From: Clostridia bacterium
GTDB taxonomy: Bacteria > Bacillota > Clostridia > Christensenellales > Aristaeellaceae
Length of the DNA: 15,583 nucleotides
NCBI GenBank assembly: GCA_900754755.1
Contig: CAAEEC010000056.1
Span: 1-15,583 of the forward strand
Direction of reading: 5' to 3'
Part shown: in pieces, positions 6,908-12,252 of the stretch
Layout of the letters: every line of letters starts with the position of its first letter
Numbering within the stretch: position 1 is the first letter of the stretch
Position numbers and translations under genes: made by a program
Notes under the pieces: generated by a model
The model's database searches: none
Told to the model about the DNA's origin: nothing
What the model saw: the letters and a program-made list of their open reading frames with translations, nothing else

Positions 6908-8113
6908 ATGGGTATGCAAAAGACGGTATCGGCAAACAGCAAGGGCATTCAGCGCATCAACCGCTTGCGGGTTCTGGATCTGATTCGCTCGGGCAATCTG
7001 GTTGCCCGGAGCGCAATCTGCGAGCGCACGGGGCTTTCCGCTGCGTCTGTGAGCAACATCGTCAGCTATCTAATCGAAAACGGCCTTGTAAAGGAAGCCA
7101 ATTGTGAAAACGTGAGCCGTTCCGGCCGCAAAAGCGTGCTATTGCGCTTTGCCGTAGAGAATTACCGTCTCATTACCGTCAGCCACATAGGCAGCATGCT
7201 GCACATCTTCCTCACCGACCTTGCGGGTGAAGTGTTTACCCACATGGAATACCGCATGCAGGATCTGGCGCCAGGAGCCATCACGGAGCTTCTGTGCGGC
7301 GGCATCCAAGAAATGTTCTGCTCCCCGCGAGGCAAAACCGCTATTGGCGTCGGAATTTTCCTTTCTGCCATGGTGCTGGACGAGGGCCGTCAGGTGATTT
7401 CCGCCACGCTCCAGTGGGATGTCCCGGAAATCCGCCGCCGCCTGACCGAAATCATGGACATGCCCCTCCATATCTCCAACAGTACCTTCACCAAGGGTCT
7501 GTGGTTTTGCCGCCGCAGCGCTGAAAACAATTCCGGGCTATCCCTTTTTATCGACATCGCTCAGGGCATGGGCGCGGCGCTCATTCAGGATGGCGTTCGC
7601 ATTCCTCAGGTCATTGGCGAAATCGGCCACACCACCGTCGCCCGGGATGGCGACGCGTGCACCTGCGGAAACCATGGCTGTCTGGAGGCCATGTGTTCTC
7701 CCGCGCGAATGCTCCAACTGTACGCCCGCGAGAGCGGCCAGCCTCTTCAGCAGCTCAAATCCCTCACGCGCCTCGCGGAAGCGGGCGATCGGAAAGCCCT
7801 CAGCGCCATAGACGACTGCGCAGAATACCTAGGCATCGGCCTTGCAAACCTTGTGAGCCTGTTCAATCCCAACGAAATGGTTATCAACGCTGCCGATTAT
7901 GTACACTGCCCCCGCGTAGTGGAAAAGGCGCTTGCAGTCATGCAGAAGCGGATTCTTCCCGGCCTTGCCAGCCACATGACCATCCGCTCCGTGCTGTTCA
8001 ACGAATCCGATCTGCCTCACGCCATCGCATGGGAACTCTGCGGCGCCATGTTTTCAGAAACGTTCCCGGAGGACGTATTTGATCGCATAGAAAAAATGGC
8101 GTGCGCCCATTAG
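6908..8113 (+). CDS. ROK family transcriptional regulator (NagC/XylR type)
   Basis: This 401-residue protein joins an N-terminal winged helix to a ROK sugar-binding domain. The wHTH covers about residues 12-80, with LVARSAICERTGLSAASVSNIVSYLIENGLV at 31-61 carrying the helix-turn-helix. The ROK part has GEIGH (H241) and CTCGNHGCLEAMC (C251, C253, C258), the family's structural zinc site. The phosphate/sugar loop is DIAQGMGAALIQDG at 216-229. The Asn-Asp catalytic motif of ROK kinases is replaced by ISNSTFTKG near 189-197, so it should act as a sensor only. The start is uncertain: ATG at 6908 and 6914 are both possible and neither has a strong ribosome site. It diverges from the second oxidoreductase gene and probably represses it, and perhaps the operon. 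Its sugar effector is unknown. Confidence 0.9.
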   Translation: MGMQKTVSANSKGIQRINRLRVLDLIRSGNLVARSAICERTGLSAASVSNIVSYLIENGLVKEANCENVSRSGRKSVLLRFAVENYRLITVSHIGSMLHIFLTDLAGEVFTHMEYRMQDLAPGAITELLCGGIQEMFCSPRGKTAIGVGIFLSAMVLDEGRQVISATLQWDVPEIRRRLTEIMDMPLHISNSTFTKGLWFCRRSAENNSGLSLFIDIAQGMGAALIQDGVRIPQVIGEIGHTTVARDGDACTCGNHGCLEAMCSPARMLQLYARESGQPLQQLKSLTRLAEAGDRKALSAIDDCAEYLGIGLANLVSLFNPNEMVINAADYVHCPRVVEKALAVMQKRILPGLASHMTIRSVLFNESDLPHAIAWELCGAMFSETFPEDVFDRIEKMACAH

Positions 8114-8134
8114 AACCACTTTGCGGCGCGCAAT

Positions 8135-8166
8135 TCGCGCGCGAGCTAGCGCTAGCTCGCGCGCGA
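8135..8166. repeat. Perfect 32-bp palindrome without loop
   Basis: TCGCGCGCGAGCTAGC (8135-8150) is followed directly by its exact reverse complement (8151-8166). Symmetry stops at the next base. It lies 21 bp after the ROK stop codon and 67 bp before the 3' end of the minus-strand repeat-protein fragment, so it could serve as a two-way transcription barrier. No T run follows on either strand, so a binding site or cruciform is an alternative. Confidence 0.75.
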
Positions 8167-8233
8167 TGGACTCTATTCCTAGACCTCTTGGTATCTTGCC
8201 GGGATCTATCATCCATGCGGGCATTGCATATAG

Positions 8234-8563
8234 CTACTCGCCAGCATCCGCATATCGATAGAAAATTCCCTGTTCAATAGCATACTGGTGTGCGTAAGAA
8301 CCTTCCACAACGGTCATAATAAGCTGATTGCACCCATTAAACGCATATGTATCAATTTCTAGCACGCTATCCGGCAAAGCAACAGAACACAAACTTGTAC
8401 ACCGCGAAAATGCGCTATCGCCAATGGACACTAGGCCCTGTGGCAACGCGACAGAAATCAGCGGGCACTTCATAAACGCACCTGTACCAATGGTTACAAT
8501 TCCCGACGGCAAATCGATATTGGTCAATGCCAAACAGTCATTGAAAAAGAACTCCCCTACTTT
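8234..8563 (-). pseudogene. C-terminal piece of a split BspA-like leucine-rich-repeat protein
   Basis: The minus-strand frame from about 8563 to the TAG at 8234-8236 reads KVGEFFFNDCLALTNIDLP and then three more repeats (AFMKC, AFSRC, AFNGC). It ends VEGSYAHQYAIEQGIFYRY, a typical BspA-type C-terminal end. An ATG at 8533 lies inside a repeat and is not a credible start, and no ribosome site precedes it. The repeat phase fits the broken end of the large repeat gene at 12664: LPDTLT from there plus KVGEFFF here restores the usual six residues between LP and G. I read this as the displaced 3' end of that gene, separated by the 4.1-kb block. An unrelated paralogous fragment is possible but would need the phase match to be chance. 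Confidence 0.75.
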
Positions 8564-8762
8564 GCAATCGGGTTTTCATGTACTCGTCCACCCGCACATG
8601 GGGCGAACCGTCCAGATCGTAGAGTGTCCGGGTACAGAGCTTGTCTATGTAGCCCTCATAATACCGCAAGACGCGCTCCACAGCCAGAGGATCACCAGCG
8701 CGGGCTGCCTCGATCACAGACAAGGGCAACAGCTCCCGTCCACAAAAACTTGGCTGTTTCAT
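8538..8762 (-). CDS. Helix-turn-helix protein of a conjugative element, 3'-truncated
   Basis: This 74-residue product begins MKQPSFCGRELLPLSVIEAARAGDPLAVERVLRYY, the recognisable start of the small HTH proteins (HTH_16 type) that pair with a sigma-like gene in Tn916/Tn1549-like elements of Clostridia. CCTCCTT (8771-8777, i.e. AAGGAGG on the minus strand) lies 8 bp before the ATG. Homologues usually continue past the 'YM..RL' segment for some ten more residues (a KLI..IL.F-type tail). Here that tail is replaced by SRGVLFQ, read from the repeat-protein DNA beyond the junction near 8564. The native gene therefore seems cut at its 3' end, and the last few codons are accidental. It is the second gene of a pair with the sigma-like gene, 32 bp downstream of it. 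Confidence 0.75.
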   Translation of the reverse strand: MKQPSFCGRELLPLSVIEAARAGDPLAVERVLRYYEGYIDKLCTRTLYDLDGSPHVRVDEYMKTRLQSRGVLFQ

Positions 8763-8794
8763 TTCGGTTTCCTCCTTTTGTCCTCTAATCGTTT

Positions 8795-9190
8795 CTATAA
8801 TTCGTTCAGGGCCTTGGTGCGGTGCCGCTGGACGGCGCTGCGGGACATTCCCACAAGACCGCCGATCTCACCGTCTACCAGTTCCAAAACATAGTGCAAG
8901 ATCAAAATGCCTTGCTCCTGTTCCGGCAGACTGACAAAGGCAGCGGCCACCAACTCGTCCCGGATATGCAGAGTATAGCCATAGGCCGTGAATAGGATGC
9001 TGTCGCTGGGGTATTCGTTCACCGTGCAGAGCTTGTCCAATTCCGCCTGCGTCAGAGCGTCCAGCGACTTTTCCCGGTTCCGCTGGCGGCTCAAATCTCG
9101 CAGATGGTTTTTGGCCTCGTTGCGAAGAACCACCTTGCAATAGGTGTCAAACCGGCAGCGTTCTCCATAATCATCAGGGATGTGTTTCAT
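8795..9190 (-). CDS. Sigma-70-like factor of a conjugative element
   Basis: This 131-residue protein begins MKHIPDDYGERCRFDTYC. The C-terminal part LPEQEQGILILHYVLEL...GEIGGLVGMSRSAVQRHRTKAL is a sigma region 4-type helix-turn-helix. The middle RNEAKNHLRDLSRQRNREKSLDAL is typical of the small sigma-like regulators of Tn1549-like elements. I chose the ATG at 9190 because GGGGGTGAG precedes it and homologues begin with similar residues; a longer frame to 9331 has no signal and covers a structured leader. With the HTH gene it normally regulates transfer or excision genes, and none of those are present here. Confidence 0.8.
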   Translation of the reverse strand: MKHIPDDYGERCRFDTYCKVVLRNEAKNHLRDLSRQRNREKSLDALTQAELDKLCTVNEYPSDSILFTAYGYTLHIRDELVAAAFVSLPEQEQGILILHYVLELVDGEIGGLVGMSRSAVQRHRTKALNEL

Positions 9191-9306
9191 CTTCTCACCC
9201 CCAATCTGCGGGAGAGTGAGAAGCCGGGGCCGGTTGTGCCGCCCCCTGTGTCCATGTTGCTGCGGCAGCTCCGGCCCGCACCGAAAAACCGCAGAAAACG
9301 ACAAAT

Positions 9307-9339
9307 TTCGCCCGGCAGGTCGTAGACCCACCGGGCGAA
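9307..9339. other. Two-tier RNA hairpin upstream of the sigma-like gene
   Basis: TTCGCCCGG (9307-9315) pairs perfectly with CCGGGCGAA (9331-9339). Inside, after a symmetric CA/CA bulge, GGTC (9318-9321) pairs with GACC (9325-9328) around a GTA loop. It lies about 115 bp upstream of the sigma-like gene start on its own strand, so it would be in the leader RNA. No U tract follows on either strand, so a leader structure or protein site is more likely than a terminator. Confidence 0.55.
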
Positions 9340-9498
9340 TGCAAAAGCAATATGAAGTTTTCTTACATGGTATAGTTCATATTCTTGGCCGGGGCTGCCC
9401 CATGTTGGAGATAGGCTTTTTTTGAGAAGTTATTCCGTTGAAAAGCAAGTCGTATGAACATGGCGGCTCCCTCCGTGGGTCGCCGATCCTGCACCGAG

Positions 9499-9539
9499 CA
9501 AAAAAGAAGCGGCGGCCTTGATTTCTCAAAACCGCCGCT
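9499..9539 (-). terminator. Rho-independent terminator, minus strand
   Basis: AGCGGCGG (9508-9515) pairs with CCGCCGCT (9532-9539), with a smaller TTGA/TCAA pairing within the loop. On the minus strand the hairpin is followed by TTCTTTTTTG. No intact minus-strand gene directly feeds it now, so it probably served a gene since lost, or shields the sigma-like gene from upstream read-through. Confidence 0.6.
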
Positions 9540-9615
9540 GGAAGCGGGGGGGATCTTTGGGCTGGTGAAGAAGTCCTTCTGCGAAAACAATGTAATCCGG
9601 AAATAAAATTGGTTT

Positions 9616-9855
9616 GTGCAACACCTTTTGTGGGATTTGAAAAAAAATTGGGATGCTAAATGGCGCAATCTGTATGCTACAGTCGCAAGCAAGGCAGATT
9701 ATAAATATGCTGTCTGCCAGACATATACACGATATTGCTTCCAAAAAAGAAATGAATGGATGGTCTCGCACTCAGGTCTGGTGATAGCCGTATACACTGG
9801 TGAGCCAGGTGGAACCAGAAATACAATTCTGTATGCTAAGCGTCAGGGAGTTTAA
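9616..9855 (+). pseudogene. C-terminal remnant of a SLOG/DUF1273 (YpsA-like) protein
   Basis: The frame gives 79 residues. The segment from W25 on, with YAVCQTYTRYCFQKRNEWMV followed by SGLVIAVYTGEPGGTRNTILYAKRQGV, matches the C-terminal half of SLOG-family DUF1273 proteins, which carry 'Y...C...RN..MV' and 'GGT..T..YA...G'. These nucleotide-binding Rossmann-like proteins are frequent on clostridial plasmids and conjugative elements; their role is unsettled. The N-terminal half, normally starting with a TGHR-type loop, is missing. The only start is a GTG without a ribosome site, so this is a decayed fragment. The DNA is AT-rich compared with the sigma/HTH part to its left. Confidence 0.6.
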
Positions 9856-9910
9856 GTTTACAACATTTTTGAGCGTCAATATATAACATTTAAATGCGAA
9901 TTAAGCAGTC

Positions 9911-9955
9911 AAACCAAAAAGGTGCGAGGGAATAAGCCTCGCACCTTTTTGGTTT
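9911..9955. terminator. Strong bidirectional terminator, 19-bp perfect stem
   Basis: AAACCAAAAAGGTGCGAGG (9911-9929) and its exact reverse complement (9937-9955) flank a 7-base loop. The stem ends in A5/T5 tracts, so a U-rich 3' side exists in both directions. It lies downstream of the minus-strand BlaR1-like gene (which ends at 10128) and downstream of the plus-strand SLOG remnant, and can serve both. The remaining bases of 9856-10127 hold no supported gene. Confidence 0.85.
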
Positions 9956-10127
9956 ATTCCGCGGATGTAAGCTACACAGGATTGGTAAAATCAACCGACG
10001 GATTAAAAGTTATTGCAAAAAGGAATGGTAGAAATGGCGTTCATCAGAATTTCTTGCTGGTTAATAACGCGCAAACCAGCCTGTGATTTTCGTGTGGAAT
10101 TTAATGCTCTCTTGGAATAGATGTCGT

Positions 10128-11645
10128 TTAATGAGGGCACTGCGGGAAAGTTGTGGTGCTCAGCAGGTCATGAACCCACACTTTCGCACATTTTGTACAG
10201 CGGACGCCAGAGTATAACTCTACCTTGCACGAACCATCCGTGTACTTGAGATGTCGCTGGACATAGACATCTTCTGTACGGTGGTCGCAAAATGCATACT
10301 GTTCCGCATCGGTGTTGACACTCATCTTAACACCGTTGGCATCAATGGCCTCTACTGAAACGCCATCCTCTGCTTGCAGAGGAGTGACTTCGCCGTTTGC
10401 CACAGACTGTCTGAATTCATCCGGAATTTCAATAGGAGCATTCATCGTTGTGGTGAGCATATCGGCAAAGGAGTTTTCCTCTTTACCTTTGAGATCGTAT
10501 CCGTTGTTCGGATTGATGCTTTGAGCAAAGGGAATATCCGTTTGCGTTTCACCGGTGAGGAGCTCGTCACTGGAAGTTGTAGACACATCCTTACCGGCAA
10601 CAATTCCGTTGATTGTCTGCGGAGTATCACTTTGTACCTCGGCAGCAAATGCGGACAGTGCAAAGCTGCTTGCACCCAACACGCAAACAAGAGCAGTAGC
10701 GATCAGCTTTTTGGACTTATTTCCATTCAGCATAATATAAATTCTCCTTTTCAGTTTTTCGCGCGAGGATATAAATGAAATCCCCGGCATAGGGTTCAAT
10801 TTGCGTTGAGGTTTGGAATACAGAATCAAAAGGTACCCATAGCTTTTGCGCCCATCATGGTCAAGATTATGAACCACTTGAGCATCACAGGATGTCTCGG
10901 CATAAAATTCAAAATCGTTACAAAGCAGCCACACAATTGGATTGACCCAGTGAATCGTCTGTATTACGACGCCCAAAAGTTTCCACCACAAATCACGGCG
11001 TTTAAAGTGCACTAGCTCATGTTTCAAAATCATTTGTACATCCGCTGGCGGAAGTCCATCAGCAGGCACTGCGATAATTGGCTTAAAAAAACCAATCAAC
11101 ACCGGACTTTGTACATGTGGCGATGCTCTAAGGATTGGCGTCTGTCGAATTCCATATTCGCTTGCACAGTGATTTGCAATTCGCTGAAGCTCACCACAAA
11201 CGGGCTGTGTTTGCTTTTGGGATAGTTTCCTACGGAATCTCAACAATACAGCAATATACCATAATGCAAGAGCAGACATACCAACAGACCAAACAACTAA
11301 AATCTTTTCCTGTGTCTGAACATCCAAGCCAAAACCGATTGTTCTCATGCTGTTGCTCTCAGTGACGGAAGTATTCTTTTGAACTACTTCGTCTTTTGGG
11401 ATAACGCTGCTAACGCCTTCCAGGTATCCGCTTGTTTGAGATGGCATATCTTTTGTTGCAGAAGAGATCAGCAAAGCCTGATAAAATGGGATCAAAAACA
11501 ACACCATGACAGCGATGCACCCAATATAGCGGAAACGCTCATTTACACCGTTTTTTGCCCAAACGAGCAAGGCTTTAAAAACCAGGTACACACTGCTGGC
11601 AATTAAATTCAGAAAAAACAGAGTACTAAGCAAGTAAGATACCAT
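10128..11645 (-). CDS. BlaR1/MecR1-type M56 metallopeptidase sensor with a novel-looking Cys/His-rich C-terminal domain
   Basis: This 505-residue membrane sensor-protease pairs with a BlaI-type repressor. Hydrophobic spans lie near 3-28, 39-62, 112-137 and 315-335. The zinc-protease signature HELVHFKRRD is at 209-218 (H209, E210, H213) and the third-ligand region FYAETSCDAQVV at 247-258 (E250), both as in peptidase M56. The usual penicillin-binding domain of BlaR1 is absent. Instead the fourth span ends in a signal-peptide-like SAFAAEV, then a Ser/Thr/Asp-rich linker (about 338-445) and a tail with C453, H455, C473, C483, C486, H492, C503 and H505. That tail should lie outside the membrane and probably senses the signal. 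GGAGG precedes the start. It follows the repressor gene by 16 bp in one operon. The inducer is unknown and need not be a beta-lactam. Confidence 0.87.
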   Translation of the reverse strand: MVSYLLSTLFFLNLIASSVYLVFKALLVWAKNGVNERFRYIGCIAVMVLFLIPFYQALLISSATKDMPSQTSGYLEGVSSVIPKDEVVQKNTSVTESNSMRTIGFGLDVQTQEKILVVWSVGMSALALWYIAVLLRFRRKLSQKQTQPVCGELQRIANHCASEYGIRQTPILRASPHVQSPVLIGFFKPIIAVPADGLPPADVQMILKHELVHFKRRDLWWKLLGVVIQTIHWVNPIVWLLCNDFEFYAETSCDAQVVHNLDHDGRKSYGYLLILYSKPQRKLNPMPGISFISSREKLKRRIYIMLNGNKSKKLIATALVCVLGASSFALSAFAAEVQSDTPQTINGIVAGKDVSTTSSDELLTGETQTDIPFAQSINPNNGYDLKGKEENSFADMLTTTMNAPIEIPDEFRQSVANGEVTPLQAEDGVSVEAIDANGVKMSVNTDAEQYAFCDHRTEDVYVQRHLKYTDGSCKVELYSGVRCTKCAKVWVHDLLSTTTFPQCPH

Positions 11646-11661
11646 ACAGATTCCTCCGTTA

Positions 11662-12039
11662 TTACTGATTGTCCAACCATTCTTTCAAAGATTCACGATC
11701 TTCCTCTGACATCTGAGAGCCACCGTATAAAGCCGCAAAGAAATTTTTGATCGAACCATCATAGAGTGCATCTAAAATTCCTTGTGCGCCATCTCGCGCA
11801 TAGTCTTTCTGGGATTTGATAGGCCGGTAATAAGGAACTCTACCTTCTCGCTGAGAAGTAATAAGCCCCTTTTGCGTCAGCCGAGACAGAAAAGTTGCAA
11901 GAGTTGATGGCTTCCACTCCTTGTTGTGGCGTTCTGCAAAGTACGATGCAAGCTGCGCCGAAGACATGGGAACTTGTGATTTCCACAACACCTCCATGAT
12001 TTCGTATTCAGTTTCAGATAGTTTTTGGGATCGATCCAT
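11662..12039 (-). CDS. BlaI/MecI family transcriptional repressor
   Basis: This 125-residue winged-helix repressor starts MDRSQKLSETEYEIMEVLWKS. It contains the family segments LSETEYEIMEVLW, SAQLASYFAERHNKEWKPSTLATFLSRLTQKGLITSQREGR (recognition helix around KPSTLATFLSRL) and YRPIKSQKDYARDGAQGILDALYDGSIKNFFAAL, the dimerisation part. The start at 12039 has AAGGAGG about 9 bp upstream; a frame extension to 12060 covers that ribosome site and is rejected. In this family the partner M56 protease triggers cleavage of the repressor when its signal arrives. The two genes form an operon, and two CTACAA/TTGTAG-type dyads in the upstream promoter suggest autoregulation. It may also act on the divergent ParM-like gene. 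Confidence 0.9.
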   Translation of the reverse strand: MDRSQKLSETEYEIMEVLWKSQVPMSSAQLASYFAERHNKEWKPSTLATFLSRLTQKGLITSQREGRVPYYRPIKSQKDYARDGAQGILDALYDGSIKNFFAALYGGSQMSEEDRESLKEWLDNQ

Positions 12040-12084
12040 AAACACTTCCTCCTTACCCAAAGTACGTCTACCTTGGATGATTTA

Positions 12085-12113
12085 ATTCTACTACAACCTT
12101 GTAGAAAAGTCAA
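12085..12113 (-). promoter_or_regulatory. Promoter of the BlaI/BlaR1-like operon
   Basis: On the minus strand TTGACT (plus 12108-12113) and TAGAAT (plus 12085-12090) are separated by exactly 17 bp. Each hexamer has one mismatch to consensus. The repressor ATG at 12039 lies about 45 bp beyond the -10. Confidence 0.8.
12091..12104. promoter_or_regulatory. BlaI-type operator 1, inside the promoter spacer
   Basis: CTACAACCTTGTAG is a perfect dyad (CTACAA-CC-TTGTAG) lying wholly between the -35 and -10 elements. Its TACA/TGTA core is the pattern known for BlaI/MecI operators, so repressor binding would exclude RNA polymerase. Confidence 0.78.
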
Positions 12114-12116
12114 TGC

Positions 12117-12134
12117 TTCTACGGGCTTGTAGAA
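12117..12134. promoter_or_regulatory. BlaI-type operator 2, upstream of the -35
   Basis: TTCTAC (12117-12122) and GTAGAA (12129-12134) form an inverted repeat around GGGCTT. The right half TTGTAGAA is the same as in operator 1. Its centre is 28 bp from that of operator 1, and it faces the ParM-like gene, so it could affect both directions. Confidence 0.68.
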
Positions 12135-12252
12135 ATAAATTTACAATTATATGTCAAACCAAGATTACTCAGAAAAATACTTTTTTAAATTATGTGTTGA
12201 GAAAGGCGTCATCCAGGCGTAAAGGATATGTATAAAGCAAAAAAGGAGGCAA

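Larger units (their letters stand above)
9191..9615. other. Non-coding stretch with hairpins between the sigma-like gene and the SLOG remnant
   Basis: No supported gene is seen in these 425 bases. The right-hand side becomes steadily more AT-rich, marking a composition break near 9590. It holds a strong hairpin at 9307-9339 and a minus-strand terminator at 9499-9539, listed separately. A minus-strand frame running from 9692 to 9363 has no ribosome site and crosses the terminator. Confidence 0.6.

Noticed and set aside
9856..10086. Plus-strand frame containing YSADVSYTGLVKSTDG, similar to cell-wall-binding repeats
   Set aside because: It has no start codon, runs straight through the 19-bp-stem terminator and the similarity is short. 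At most it is a decayed remnant.
10128..12039. Beta-lactam resistance locus
   Set aside because: No beta-lactamase or PBP2a-like gene is present and the sensor lacks a penicillin-binding domain, so resistance cannot be claimed.
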